Shown piece by piece: positions 21,975 to 31,276 of a stretch of DNA of 64,000 nucleotides. Location: contig NZ_RYZZ01000007.1 of assembly GCF_003989135.1 (NCBI RefSeq), positions 666,367-730,366 of the forward strand, in the 5' to 3' direction. This DNA comes from Peribacillus cavernae (GTDB taxonomy: Bacteria; Bacillota; Bacilli; Bacillales; DSM-1321). The position numbers were made by a program, and so were the translations under genes. The notes under the pieces were generated by a model that did not search any database, was not told where the DNA came from, and saw only the letters and a list, made by a program, of their open reading frames with translations. The stretch's first letter is position 1. Each line of letters opens with the position of its first letter.

Positions 21975-23177
21975 ATGCGAAACATTCGGGAAGAATCGTT
22001 GGAACTTCATAAGCAGTCTAAAGGAAAAATAAGCGTGAATGTTAAGGTGCCTGTTAATGATGCAAATGATCTGAGTTTAGCCTATTCACCTGGTGTGGCG
22101 GAGCCCTGTAAGGAAATCTTCCAGCATCCCGAAAAAGTCTACGATTACACGATAAAAGGAAACCTGGTTGGGGTCGTATCCGATGGATCTGCTGTGTTAG
22201 GTTTAGGCAATATCGGCGCTGCAGCATCAATGCCTGTAATGGAAGGCAAGGCAGCTTTATTCAAGGCATTCGCAGACATTGATGCGTTTCCAATTTGTTT
22301 AAATACAAATGACGCAGAACAAATCATCTCGATTGTAAAGGCGTTGGAACCCACTTTCGGCGGCATCAATCTGGAGGATATTTCTGCACCGAATTGTTTC
22401 ATTATTGAGGAAAGACTGAAAAAAGAAATGAATATTCCTGTTTTCCATGATGATCAGCATGGAACTGCGATTGTGACAGCAGCGGGGTTAACCAACGCCT
22501 TAATCGTAGTAAACAAGCGCATGGAAGATATCAAAGTGGTTGTCAATGGGGCTGGTGCAGCCGGGATTGCGATTACGAAATTGCTGCTCAATATGGGAGT
22601 CCGGAATATTATTTTGTGTGACACAAAGGGAGCGATTTATAAAGGCCGTGAAAACGGGATGAACTCTATGAAACACGCAATTTCTGAAATCACCAATAAA
22701 AACGGAGTGGCAGGCCCCTTGCATGAAGTCATAAAAGGTACGGACGTGTTCGTCGGCGTATCAGTAGCTGGAGCGGTAACGCCGGAAATGGTAAGGTCGA
22801 TGAACAAAGACGCGATTATTTTTGCGATGGCAAATCCGGTTCCAGAAATTATGCCGGATGCGGCAAAGGCATCTGGAGCAGCCGTTGTTGGAACAGGCCG
22901 TTCGGATATGCCGAACCAAGTCAACAATGTCCTGGCATTTCCGGGAATTTTTAAAGGTGCACTCAGTGTTTTTGCTTCAGAGATAAACGAAGAAATGAAA
23001 GTGGCTGCTGTTTACGCGATTGCGAACTTAATCCAACCGCATGAGCTTACGTCTGATTACGTGATTCCAAATGCGTTTGATGATAGGGTGGCGGAAGCGG
23101 TAGCCAAAGCTGTTGCCGAAGCAGCTGTAAAAACAGGAGTTTCCCGTAAAAAAACAGAACTTGAAAATTTAGTTTGA
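21975..23177 (+). CDS. NAD(P)-dependent malic enzyme
   Basis: 400 residues from ATG 21975, with GGAGG 10 bases ahead; an ATG at 21954 precedes that site and is rejected. It is the short bacterial malic enzyme: LAYSPGVAEPCKEI (catalytic tyrosine), GNIGAAASMPVMEGKAALFK, FHDDQHGTAIV (metal-binding aspartates), and the Rossmann motif VVNGAGAAGIAITKLLL. It decarboxylates malate to pyruvate with reduction of NAD(P). Following glcB it closes a route from glycolate to pyruvate. Cofactor preference is not decided. Bacillus genomes have several paralogues, so no symbol is given. Confidence 0.93.
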   Translation: MRNIREESLELHKQSKGKISVNVKVPVNDANDLSLAYSPGVAEPCKEIFQHPEKVYDYTIKGNLVGVVSDGSAVLGLGNIGAAASMPVMEGKAALFKAFADIDAFPICLNTNDAEQIISIVKALEPTFGGINLEDISAPNCFIIEERLKKEMNIPVFHDDQHGTAIVTAAGLTNALIVVNKRMEDIKVVVNGAGAAGIAITKLLLNMGVRNIILCDTKGAIYKGRENGMNSMKHAISEITNKNGVAGPLHEVIKGTDVFVGVSVAGAVTPEMVRSMNKDAIIFAMANPVPEIMPDAAKASGAAVVGTGRSDMPNQVNNVLAFPGIFKGALSVFASEINEEMKVAAVYAIANLIQPHELTSDYVIPNAFDDRVAEAVAKAVAEAAVKTGVSRKKTELENLV

Positions 23178-23190
23178 GAGGAGTAATACA

Positions 23191-23970
23191 ATGAAATTTA
23201 CAAGATTTACAGTGAATTCAGAGATTCATACTGGTGTTGTAACGGATGATGCGATAAAAGAAATTAAAGGTAATTTGTTTGGTGACTGGGAGTACACCGG
23301 ACAAACATTTTCCCGGAGCGATGTGAAACTACTTGCACCACTCGAGCCAAACCAAATTATTGGAATCGGTGCAAACTACGTTTCAAACGTGGAGGACCTG
23401 CCTTCCGAGCTTCCGGAAATCCCGGTATTCTTCTTCAAACCGACATCATCAGTGATTGGACCGGAAGAAGAAATTGTCATACCAGCGGGAATTGAACAAG
23501 TAAAGTTTGAATCAGAATTAGCGATTGTAATCGGAAAAGAGGCAAAAAATGTACCTGAAGCCGACGTACTGGATTATGTTTTTGGCTATACCGTCGGAAA
23601 TGATGTTACGGCACCACAATATTTCCATCAAGATGGCCACTGGACGATCGGGAAATCGTTTGACACATTCACTCCTTTAGGTCCAGTTATTGAAACGGAA
23701 ATCGACCCTTTAAATGTGAAGGTGGAAGCAAAACTGAACGATGTTGAAAAACAAAACAGTGCAACGGAATTAATGATCATTCCAATTCGTAAAATGGTTT
23801 CCTATCTAACGACTGTGATGACACTTAAACCGGGGGATGTGATCTTGACAGGCAGCCCAGTCGGTGCGGAGCTGGTTGGTGCCGGTGATGTAATTGAGTG
23901 CGGAATTAAAGAGGTAGGAACGCTTCGAAATACGTTTACAGCTGCAAGAGAAAACGCAAAAACGTATTAA
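23191..23970 (+). CDS. Fumarylacetoacetate hydrolase family protein
   Basis: 259 residues, 13 bases after the malic enzyme gene and with GAGAGGAG before its ATG, so one operon. The FAH fold is shown by GIGANYVSNVEDLP, the metal-binding KFESELAIVIGKEAKNV, GNDVTAPQYF, KSFDTFTPLGPVI and LKPGDVILTGSPVGA. Family members hydrolyse or decarboxylate 2-oxo acids and include acylpyruvases and oxaloacetate decarboxylases (FAHD1 type). Next to malic enzyme and malate synthase, oxaloacetate or a related keto acid is a sensible guess. It could equally be an isomerase from an aromatic-degradation lineage. Confidence 0.82.
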   Translation: MKFTRFTVNSEIHTGVVTDDAIKEIKGNLFGDWEYTGQTFSRSDVKLLAPLEPNQIIGIGANYVSNVEDLPSELPEIPVFFFKPTSSVIGPEEEIVIPAGIEQVKFESELAIVIGKEAKNVPEADVLDYVFGYTVGNDVTAPQYFHQDGHWTIGKSFDTFTPLGPVIETEIDPLNVKVEAKLNDVEKQNSATELMIIPIRKMVSYLTTVMTLKPGDVILTGSPVGAELVGAGDVIECGIKEVGTLRNTFTAARENAKTY

Positions 23971-24046
23971 TAGTGTCTGTCCAATGCCCGGTGACAGATG
24001 TGCTATAATATAATTTACTACGTGTTTCACCCTGAGGTGGTTGATT

Positions 24047-24823
24047 GTGGAAAGAGAGAATATGGTTAAGTCTGTGAGCCGGGCGTTGGATATTATCACT
24101 CTAGTAAGCTCAAAAAAGGGCGGCTTAGGTGTCACAGAAATTGCCAAACAAATGGATATTAATAAAAGCTCTGTCTATCGAATCCTGATAACGCTTGTCC
24201 AGTATGGATATGTTGAACAGGATAAAGAAACGGGCCGTTATAAGCTTGGATATAAATTTTTAGAAATCAGTTCAAAGCTGCTTGACTCCATTGATTTAAG
24301 GTCAGAGGCAAAGCCGTACTTACAGGAGCTGGAAAATGCAACAAATGAGGTGATCCATCTTGTTGTATATGACCAGGGTGAAGTGGTCTATATTGAAAAG
24401 TTAGAAGGTAATGAAACTTTACGTATGCATTCGAAAGTTGGAAAAAGGGCTCCGATGCACTGCACTTCAGTAGGCAAAGCAATTCTTGCTTATTTACCTT
24501 CCGGTGTCGTGCTGGATATCCTCGAACGAAAAGGGATGCCGATCCATACAGACAAAACGATTACCAATAAAGATGATTTCATTCAAGAATTGGCACGGGT
24601 GAAACAAAAGGGCTACGCACTGGACCTGGAAGAAAATGAATACGGAATTACATGCATAGCTGTGCCTATCTTTGACCATTTAGAAAAAGTGAATGCAGCC
24701 GTCAGTATCTCGGGGCCGACGATGCGTATGACGGACGAACGAATGGAAACACTTCAAATGCAAATGCTGCATATTGGAAAACAAATTTCTACAAGGCTGG
24801 GTTATGGAAGCAGAATCAGTTAA
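24047..24823 (+). CDS. IclR-family transcriptional regulator
   Basis: 258 residues if it starts at GTG 24047, 6 bases after GAGGTGG; an ATG at 24062 is also possible. The winged helix is at about 8-70 (VSRALDIITLVSSKKGGLGV, TEIAKQMDINKSSVYRIL) and the effector domain follows with HCTSVGKAILAYLP and EENEYGITCIAVPIFD, the usual IclR ligand pocket regions. IclR proteins regulate glyoxylate shunt, allantoin/glyoxylate or aromatic catabolism genes. It follows the FAH-family gene and precedes the permease, with its own promoter-like stretch (TATAATATAAT near 24004). It is a second possible regulator of the module besides the GntR protein. Confidence 0.88.
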   Translation: MERENMVKSVSRALDIITLVSSKKGGLGVTEIAKQMDINKSSVYRILITLVQYGYVEQDKETGRYKLGYKFLEISSKLLDSIDLRSEAKPYLQELENATNEVIHLVVYDQGEVVYIEKLEGNETLRMHSKVGKRAPMHCTSVGKAILAYLPSGVVLDILERKGMPIHTDKTITNKDDFIQELARVKQKGYALDLEENEYGITCIAVPIFDHLEKVNAAVSISGPTMRMTDERMETLQMQMLHIGKQISTRLGYGSRIS

Positions 24824-24830
24824 TGCAGAT

Positions 24831-24882
24831 AAATTTGTTCGATTTTCTTTAGAAAAAAAGATATATCGAACAAATTTTTTTT
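24831..24882 (+). terminator. Terminator after the IclR gene
   Basis: AAATTTGTTCGAT (24831-24843) pairs perfectly with ATCGAACAAATTT (24865-24877), followed by a T run. It separates the permease gene from the preceding operon. Confidence 0.85.
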
Positions 24883-25310
24883 GTGAATTTTTATTTAGTT
24901 AATCTTCTAAAAATTATTGAAATTACAAAAAAACTTTGTATAATTAAATGTAGACTAGCACAGCTTATATAACACTTTTTCTATTGTTATATAATAATGT
25001 TTTCTCATCCGCAACAAAAGCAAACGTCGTTTCTTATTAAGAAACAGAAAGGAGAATGGTCTTAAGGGTCATGGAAGTCTAGTTGTTTTCTCTCTTTCCC
25101 CAAGCCTGGCTATGTTTTTATCGTTCTACATAGTCTTCAAGGAGTAAATCGCATAAATTAAAAGTATGCAGTAGTAATTTATCTACCAGTCATCATATGA
25201 CCCTATCACATGTTTAATAAAAAATGTAAGCGATTTCCTTTAGTAGAAATAGAAAACTAGGGATGTTTTGTTTGAACCTACAAAAAGAAAGAGCAATGGA
25301 GGATTAAGCT
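24883..25310 (+). promoter_or_regulatory. Long permease leader with possible short peptide frame
   Basis: About 430 bases lie between the terminator and the permease. They contain AAAGGAG followed by a frame of eight codons (ATG GTC TTA...GTC TAG, about 25056-25082), a candidate leader peptide, and a cre-like site at 25225-25238. No T-box or known riboswitch consensus was recognised. Confidence 0.35.
25225..25238 (+). promoter_or_regulatory. Candidate catabolite-responsive element (cre) for the permease
   Basis: TGTAAGCGATTTCC matches the cre consensus TGNAANCGNWNNCW at all positions except the last. It lies about 75 bases before the permease start, consistent with CcpA control of uptake of a secondary carbon source. 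Confidence 0.6.
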
Positions 25311-27002
25311 ATGTCATTTACACAGAATTTTACAGCGGTAGGAGATAATCTTGGCCTAACCGCTCTAGTAGCACTTGTTCCAATCTTATATTTTTTCTGG
25401 GCATTAGCGATCAAGCGAATGAAAGGTTATGTTGCCGGGTTAACAACTTTGCTTATTGCTTTAGTGCTTGCTGTTGTTGCTTTTAAAATGCCCGCATCAA
25501 TGGCTTTGATGTCGGCGACACAGGGTGCCACCTACGGAATTTTGCCGATTGGCTGGATCATCATCACTTCTGTGTTCCTTTATAAATTAACTGTAAAGAC
25601 CGGCCAGTTTGACATTATTCGTAATTCTGTCGTCTCACTTACAGAGGACAGGCGCCTACAAGCACTTTTGGTAGCATTCTCATTTGGAGCGTTCCTTGAA
25701 GGAGCGGCCGGGTTTGGTGCACCGGTGGCCATTTCGGCAGCCCTTCTGGTTGGGCTTGGGTTCAATCCCCTATACGCGGCAGGCATATGCCTAATCGCCA
25801 ACACGGCTCCGGTTGCTTTCGGGGCGATCGGAACACCGATCATCGCGGTCGCAGGACCTACGGGAATCCCAGCGATGGAAATTTCGAAAATGGTTGGACG
25901 TCAATTGCCGTTTTTATCACTATTTATTCCATTCTATTTAGTCGTCATCATGGCAGGATTTAAAAAAGCAATGGAAATCATGCCTGCTATCTTAGTTACT
26001 GGTGTATCATTCGCAGTGACTCAATACTTAAGCTCCAACTTCCTTGGGCCTGAACTTCCCGATATTTTATCGGCATTAGTTTCATTATTAGCTTTAGCCA
26101 TCTTCCTTAAATTTTGGAAACCGAAGACGATTTTTCGTTTTTCTGCCGAACAAGAAATGGCTGCATCTGTTGCTGCGAATTCACCTAAGAATGAGCAGAT
26201 TAAGTATACGGGAGGACAAATCCTTAAAGCATGGTCACCGTTTCTTGTCTTAACAGTATTTATCACGATTTGGGGCATTCCTACCTTTAAACTGGCTTTA
26301 ACAGGCCATTATGAAGGTACCAACGTCTTTTTGAAAGCAGTTAATTCATTAGGGCATGCTTTAACCCTTTTGCCAGAGGTTCCCTTTTTAAACAATAAAG
26401 TGATAAGCTCTGCCGGAGACCCAATACCTGCCATTTATAAGCTTGAAATTTTAGGGGCAGCGGGTACGTCTGTTCTCCTTGCCGCGGTAGTGACAAAGTT
26501 TATTGTCAAAATATCATGGAAAGAATGGGTGTCTACCTTTGGTGAAACAATGAATGAACTGAAGTTCCCGATTATTACAATCGGTTCGGTTGTCGGATAT
26601 GCCTATGTGACAAATGCATCGGGAATGAGTACAACCCTTGGCATGACGCTGGCTAAAACTGATTCCTTATTTGCCTTCTTCTCCCCAATCCTCGGCTGGT
26701 TGGGCGTGTTTATTACTGGTTCTGATACTTCATCGAACCTGCTGTTTGGCAATATGCAAAAGGTCACAGCTACCTCAATCGGCATGGATCCGGTCCTTGC
26801 CGTGGCTGCTAATTCCTCGGGAGGGGTTACCGGGAAGATGATTTCTCCGCAATCCATCGCAGTCGCCTGTGCGGCGGTGGGTCTTGCCGGGAAAGAAGCA
26901 GACTTGTTCCGTTTCACAATAAAGCATAGTATCTTACTGGTTGTTATTGTCGGAATCATGACTTTCCTCCAAAGCAATGTGCTGTCCTGGATGGTCCCAT
27001 AA
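25311..27002 (+). CDS. L-lactate/glycolate permease (LctP family)
   Basis: 563 residues, ATG with TGGAGGA 8 bases ahead. A multi-helix LctP/GlcA/LutP transporter: FSFGAFLEGAAGFGAPVAI, LIANTAPVAFGAIGTPIIAV and TGSDTSSNLLFGNMQ are the family signatures, with about 12-14 hydrophobic segments. Members take up lactate and glycolate with protons. At the end of the glycolate module it is the likely glycolate importer; GlcA of E. coli has the same role. A cre-like site upstream suggests carbon catabolite control. Whether lactate is also used cannot be judged. Confidence 0.92.
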   Translation: MSFTQNFTAVGDNLGLTALVALVPILYFFWALAIKRMKGYVAGLTTLLIALVLAVVAFKMPASMALMSATQGATYGILPIGWIIITSVFLYKLTVKTGQFDIIRNSVVSLTEDRRLQALLVAFSFGAFLEGAAGFGAPVAISAALLVGLGFNPLYAAGICLIANTAPVAFGAIGTPIIAVAGPTGIPAMEISKMVGRQLPFLSLFIPFYLVVIMAGFKKAMEIMPAILVTGVSFAVTQYLSSNFLGPELPDILSALVSLLALAIFLKFWKPKTIFRFSAEQEMAASVAANSPKNEQIKYTGGQILKAWSPFLVLTVFITIWGIPTFKLALTGHYEGTNVFLKAVNSLGHALTLLPEVPFLNNKVISSAGDPIPAIYKLEILGAAGTSVLLAAVVTKFIVKISWKEWVSTFGETMNELKFPIITIGSVVGYAYVTNASGMSTTLGMTLAKTDSLFAFFSPILGWLGVFITGSDTSSNLLFGNMQKVTATSIGMDPVLAVAANSSGGVTGKMISPQSIAVACAAVGLAGKEADLFRFTIKHSILLVVIVGIMTFLQSNVLSWMVP

Positions 27003-27036
27003 ACAGATTATGGTTGAAATGAAATCATAAAAAAGG

Positions 27037-27077
27037 AGCCTGAAAACGTACTTAGAGCTACGTTTTCAGGCTTTTTT
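27037..27077 (+). terminator. Terminator of the permease gene
   Basis: AGCCTGAAAACGT pairs with ACGTTTTCAGGCT followed by a T run. The 265 bases from here to miaA contain no supported gene. Confidence 0.92.
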
Positions 27078-27351
27078 GTTTTGAAGGAGAACTTCCTGTT
27101 ATATATTTATTATGAATATAAGATAAGCTGTTGGTTCGAGAAAAGTTAAAACTATGGGTGATGATGCTTATGTGACAGCCACAATGTGAAGGTAATTTCT
27201 ACATTGCCAAGTTTTTGAATAGAACAATAGTACAATGCCTTTAGCTGAGCTGAATAAAACCAATCAAGTTCGTACATAATGAATTGATGTTTAACTGGTT
27301 AAAAGGATATTATGGTAAGATAGGAAGAAATGAAATAAGGCAGTGACTGGA

Positions 27352-28305
27352 TTGGAAATAAAAAAAGCTCAGCTTCTTGTAATTATAGGCCCTACCGCCG
27401 CAGGAAAGACGAAATTGAGCATTGAGCTTGCAAAAAGGTTCAATGGTGAAATTATCAGTGGTGATTCGATGCAGGTTTATAAAGGGATGGATATAGGAAC
27501 GGCGAAGATTAATGAAGATGAAAAAGAAGGCATACCTCATTATTTAATTGATATCAAAGAACCTGAAGAACCATTTAATGCTGCAGAATTTCAGGAAAGA
27601 GTAAACTTAACCATCAGCGAGATACATAGAAGGGGAAAGTTACCTATCATTGTTGGCGGAACAGGCTTATACATTCAATCTGTCATCTATGACTATCATT
27701 TTTCTGAAGCTCCATCAAATCCCTCTTACCGGAAGCAGCTCGAAAGACAAGTTCAAGAAGAAGGAATTGAGCCCGTTTTTGCAAAACTCCATACCATCGA
27801 CCCTGAAAGTGCAGCGCGGATACATCCCAATAATGTCCGGCGGGTAATCCGTGCCCTTGAAATATATCATTGTACAGGTAAAACAATGAGCGGGCAGCTG
27901 GCAGATCAGCCATCGGATTTGAAATATGACACGGTGATTATTGGGCTCACGATGGACCGCGGCAAATTGTATGAGCGAATCGATCAGCGGGTCGATGTAA
28001 TGGTGGCACAAGGCCTGGTAGATGAAGTCCGTTTTTTTTATCAACAAGGACTCAAGAATTGCCAATCAATACAGGCGATAGGGTACAAGGAGCTTTATGA
28101 TTACTTTGATGGCACCTTAGCACTTGATGAAGCCCTGGAGGCTTTGAAGCAAAATTCCCGTCGGTATGCAAAACGACAGCTGACCTGGTTTCGAAATAAG
28201 ATGGATGTGAACTGGTTTGATATGACTGCTGCAGGGGACTTTTCAAAAAAGTTTGAAGAAATATCGGCTTTTATTGCAGGAAAGCTCTCGGTTAAAAGCG
28301 AATAA
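27352..28305 (+). CDS. miaA: tRNA dimethylallyltransferase MiaA
   Basis: 317 residues from TTG 27352 (MEIKKAQLLVIIGPTAAGKT); a GTG at 27343 lies only two bases after AAGG, so TTG is preferred. MiaA adds a dimethylallyl group to N6 of A37 in tRNAs that read UNN codons. P-loop GPTAAGKT is near residue 12, then ISGDSMQVYKGMDIGTAK, VGGTGLYIQSV, and the C-terminal IQAIGYKELYDYFDG and SRRYAKRQLTWFRNK motifs. Followed by hfq, as in B. subtilis; it marks the return to conserved gene order after the accessory block. Confidence 0.96.
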   Translation: MEIKKAQLLVIIGPTAAGKTKLSIELAKRFNGEIISGDSMQVYKGMDIGTAKINEDEKEGIPHYLIDIKEPEEPFNAAEFQERVNLTISEIHRRGKLPIIVGGTGLYIQSVIYDYHFSEAPSNPSYRKQLERQVQEEGIEPVFAKLHTIDPESAARIHPNNVRRVIRALEIYHCTGKTMSGQLADQPSDLKYDTVIIGLTMDRGKLYERIDQRVDVMVAQGLVDEVRFFYQQGLKNCQSIQAIGYKELYDYFDGTLALDEALEALKQNSRRYAKRQLTWFRNKMDVNWFDMTAAGDFSKKFEEISAFIAGKLSVKSE

Positions 28306-28339
28306 ATAACAATATAGAGAGAATAGAGGAGGATTTACA

Positions 28340-28573
28340 ATGAAGCAATCCGTAAATATTCAAGATCAATTTCTAAATCAGTTAAGAAAAGAGAGTACGT
28401 ATGTAACCGTGTTTTTATTAAACGGCTTTCAAATAAGGGGACAAATCAAAGGTTTTGATAACTTTACTGTTCTTTTTGAAACAGAAGGTAAACAGCAGTT
28501 AGTTTTCAAGCACGCCATCTCCACTTTCGCACCGCAGCGAAATGTCCAGATCGATTTTGACGCAAAAGAATAG
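28340..28573 (+). CDS. hfq: RNA chaperone Hfq
   Basis: 77 residues: Sm1 motif [40 protein letters not shown], and Sm2 motif [12 protein letters not shown] (the usual YKHAISTI variant). It forms a hexameric ring that binds small RNAs and mRNAs. The length fits the short Gram-positive form without a long C-terminal tail. AGAGGAGG precedes the ATG by 8 bases. Thirty-four bases downstream of miaA, probably co-transcribed, and ended by a strong terminator. Confidence 0.97.
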   Translation: MKQSVNIQDQFLNQLRKESTYVTVFLLNGFQIRGQIKGFDNFTVLFETEGKQQLVFKHAISTFAPQRNVQIDFDAKE

Positions 28574-28584
28574 GATATACCAAG

Positions 28585-28617
28585 CAGGCATGAAAACATG
28601 CCTGTTTTGTTTTTTTG
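28585..28617 (+). terminator. Terminator of miaA-hfq
   Basis: CAGGCATG-AAAA-CATGCCTG followed by TTTTGTTTTTTT. Confidence 0.93.
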
Positions 28618-28907
28618 CTCCGCTTTCCAAACGAGAAAGCTGAACCGCTGTTGTAAAATTCCCCTGTTTTTTAAACAAAGTATACTGACTTATCTTTTTT
28701 TTGAATATATATTAAAGGAGGAAATATTTCTTGGGAAAGCGCAGGAAATGACAAGCCTTCCGGATATCATGTTGGAATATAGCTACATTTGTCAGAAAAT
28801 TGCGTAAAGTGTAAAGGTATAACTTCAGCTACTTGTAAAACCCAAGCCTACATAGGCATTCGCATAAACATCAGTGTATATTGTTTTGGAATGGAGAGGT
28901 GGATGCT
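28618..28907 (+). other. hfq-spoVK intergenic region
   Basis: In B. subtilis this interval carries ymzC, ymzA, nrdIEF and others; here none is present. AAAGGAGG at 28715 is followed by a TTG frame of only six codons ending in TGA that overlaps an ATG (28748) opening a 19-codon frame ending at 28807. It may be a relic; no product can be supported. Confidence 0.3.
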
Positions 28908-29864
28908 TTGGAACAGCCTATCCGTATGAAAAATAACGGACAAATCAATGTCGTTTTAAACGGACAAAAACGTAAAACGATAAAAAAAGACCCTCCTAGG
29001 GAAATTCAGGATAGAGACATTCCTCTGCAGCACATGGTCTTAAAAGAAATGGAAGAGGAATTAGCAACGCTTGTCGGAATGGAAGAGATGAAACGGGTGA
29101 TAAAAGAAATCTACGCATGGATTTATGTCAACAAGAGGCGGGAAGAACGGGGACTGAAAACAGGCAGGCAGGCCCTGCATATGATGTTTAAAGGTAACCC
29201 GGGCACGGGTAAAACAACAGTAGCAAGACTGATAGGAAAGCTGTTTCAGAAGATGAATGTCCTCACTAAAGGCCATTTGATCGAAGCGGAACGAGCGGAT
29301 TTAGTCGGGGAATACATCGGCCATACGGCTCAGAAAACGCGGGATTTGATTAAAAAAGCAATCGGTGGAATTCTTTTTATTGATGAAGCCTATTCCCTCG
29401 GCAGGGGAGGGGAAAAGGACTTTGGGAAGGAAGCGATCGATACCCTGGTTAAACATATGGAGGACCGACAGCATGAATTTATCCTGATCCTTGCTGGTTA
29501 CTCCCGGGAAATGGATCACTTCTTTACCCTCAACCCAGGACTACACTCGCGTTTCCCTATTGTCGTCGATTTTCCGGATTATTCGATCGACCAGCTCCTT
29601 GAGATTGCATATAAGATGCTTGATGAAAGGGAATATGCGATTAGCAGAGATGCGGAACGAAAGCTGAGGGACCACCTTACGTACTTGAAAAACGTGCTTG
29701 GCCCAGTATCATTCTCGAACGGCCGCTATATCCGCAATGTCATCGAGAAATCGATACGTTCACAGGCGATGAGGCTGCTGATGGAAGATGCTTATGACAG
29801 AAATGACTTGATTACCTTGAGAAGCCAGGATTTAGTTTTTGAAGAAGAAGTTGATGGTTTCTGA
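28908..29864 (+). CDS. spoVK: Stage V sporulation protein K, AAA ATPase
   Basis: 318 residues from TTG 28908, which has GGAGAGGTGG 5 bases ahead and gives MEQPIRMKNNGQINVVLNGQ, aligning with the known SpoVK start. CbxX/CfxQ-type AAA ATPase: GNPGTGKTTVARLIGKLF (Walker A, near residue 100), EAERADLVGEYIGHTAQKTR, GGILFIDEAYSLGRGG (Walker B) and a C-terminal arginine-rich lid with NGRYIRNVIEKSI. SpoVK is made in the mother cell and is needed for late spore maturation. Identity is clear from both sequence and its place before hflX. Confidence 0.95.
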   Translation: MEQPIRMKNNGQINVVLNGQKRKTIKKDPPREIQDRDIPLQHMVLKEMEEELATLVGMEEMKRVIKEIYAWIYVNKRREERGLKTGRQALHMMFKGNPGTGKTTVARLIGKLFQKMNVLTKGHLIEAERADLVGEYIGHTAQKTRDLIKKAIGGILFIDEAYSLGRGGEKDFGKEAIDTLVKHMEDRQHEFILILAGYSREMDHFFTLNPGLHSRFPIVVDFPDYSIDQLLEIAYKMLDEREYAISRDAERKLRDHLTYLKNVLGPVSFSNGRYIRNVIEKSIRSQAMRLLMEDAYDRNDLITLRSQDLVFEEEVDGF

Positions 29865-29888
29865 GGCAATCCAGGCGGGATATAATCT

Positions 29889-29917
29889 AAAAAAAACGGC
29901 TTCAGCCGTTTTTTTGT
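29889..29917 (+). terminator. Terminator of spoVK
   Basis: AAAAAACGGC-TTCA-GCCGTTTTTTTG, a short strong hairpin with T run. Confidence 0.92.
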
Positions 29918-29997
29918 TAAGGATATTTCAGTAACGTGCAGTATTTTGGAAAGGTTTATTTTTCTGATAAGATAGTGAGTAGAGAAAACCCTAAAGG

Positions 29998-31263
29998 ATG
30001 GTGCGTTTTTTGGAACATAAGGAAAAAGAAAACGTCATTTTGATCGGCTGCCAGACGGCAGAGGATGATGCACGCTATGAATATTCTTTGGATGAGCTTG
30101 TGTCGCTGACGAAAACGGCAAATGGAGAGGTTCTAATGACGGTCACTCAGAAAAGGGATCGTGTCCATCCATCTACATATATAGGCAAAGGGAAAGTAGA
30201 AGAGCTTAAAAATCTGGAAGAGGAATTGGAGCCCGATTTATTTATTTTCAATGATGAACTTTCGCCAAGTCAAATCCGCAACTTGTCCCAGCATTTCAAT
30301 GCCCGGGTTATCGACCGTACCCAGCTTATTCTCGATATATTTGCAAACCGGGCCCAATCAAAGGAAGGAAAGCTCCAGGTGGAGCTGGCGCAGCTGCAAT
30401 ATTTGCTGCCGCGATTGGTCGGCCAGGGTACTGCCCTGTCAAGATTGGGCGGAGGAATTGGGACGAGGGGTCCGGGGGAAACGAAGCTCGAGAGCGATAG
30501 ACGCCATATCCGCCGCCGTATCGATGAGATAAAAGGGCAACTTGATGTTGTGGTTAAGCACCGTGAAAGATATCGTGAACGGAGAAAGCGGAACAAAACT
30601 TTCCAGGTGGCATTTGTCGGCTATACGAATGCCGGCAAATCAACATTATTCAACCGTGTGACAGAGGCTGGCACGTTTGAAGAAAACCTACTTTTTGCCA
30701 CTCTGGATCCAATGACAAGAAAATCGGTGCTTCCAAGCGGCTTCACGATGCTCATGACGGATACGGTAGGTTTTATTCAGGACCTCCCAACAACGCTGAT
30801 TGCGGCATTCAGGTCCACACTGGAGGAAGTAAAGGAGGCCGACCTGCTGCTCCATATTGTCGATTCATCAAATCCTGATTCCTACAATCATGAAAAGACG
30901 GTTCATGATCTGTTATCCGACCTGGAAGTAAACCATATTCCCCAGCTGACGCTATATAATAAGAAGGATTTGAAACACGCTGATTTCATGCCTACTTCAA
31001 GCGGAAAGTCAATGCTGATCAGTGCCTTTGAAGAAAGGGACCTTGAGGCAGTATTGGCACAAATCGAGGAAAACGTCATTGGCGAAATGGAAATGTACCA
31101 CGTTTTTCTTCCTGCAAGTGAAGGAAAGCTCCTTTCTCAGCTTAAAAATGAAACAATTCTGCGGTCTTTGTCCTTTAACGAAGAAAAGGAGCAATATGAA
31201 TGCAAAGGCTTTTCTTTACTAGACCATCCTTTAACCGGACAGCTCGAGAAATACTCAAAGTAA
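29998..31263 (+). CDS. hflX: Ribosome-associated GTPase HflX
   Basis: 421 residues if started at ATG 29998; a TTG at 30010 with the GGATGG site further ahead is equally plausible. The N-terminal HflX domain ([30 protein letters not shown]) leads to a coiled linker ([20 protein letters not shown]) and a G domain with [13 protein letters not shown] (G1), [10 protein letters not shown] (G3), and NKKD (G4). HflX splits stalled 70S ribosomes after heat or antibiotic stress. The gene corresponds to B. subtilis ynbA, between spoVK and ynbB. Confidence 0.95.
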   Translation: MVRFLEHKEKENVILIGCQTAEDDARYEYSLDELVSLTKTANGEVLMTVTQKRDRVHPSTYIGKGKVEELKNLEEELEPDLFIFNDELSPSQIRNLSQHFNARVIDRTQLILDIFANRAQSKEGKLQVELAQLQYLLPRLVGQGTALSRLGGGIGTRGPGETKLESDRRHIRRRIDEIKGQLDVVVKHRERYRERRKRNKTFQVAFVGYTNAGKSTLFNRVTEAGTFEENLLFATLDPMTRKSVLPSGFTMLMTDTVGFIQDLPTTLIAAFRSTLEEVKEADLLLHIVDSSNPDSYNHEKTVHDLLSDLEVNHIPQLTLYNKKDLKHADFMPTSSGKSMLISAFEERDLEAVLAQIEENVIGEMEMYHVFLPASEGKLLSQLKNETILRSLSFNEEKEQYECKGFSLLDHPLTGQLEKYSK

Positions 31264-31276
31264 AAGGAGAAACAAC

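Noticed and set aside
28598-28807. 69-codon frame after hfq
   Set aside because: Its first part is the hfq terminator and the ribosome site is out of frame with it.
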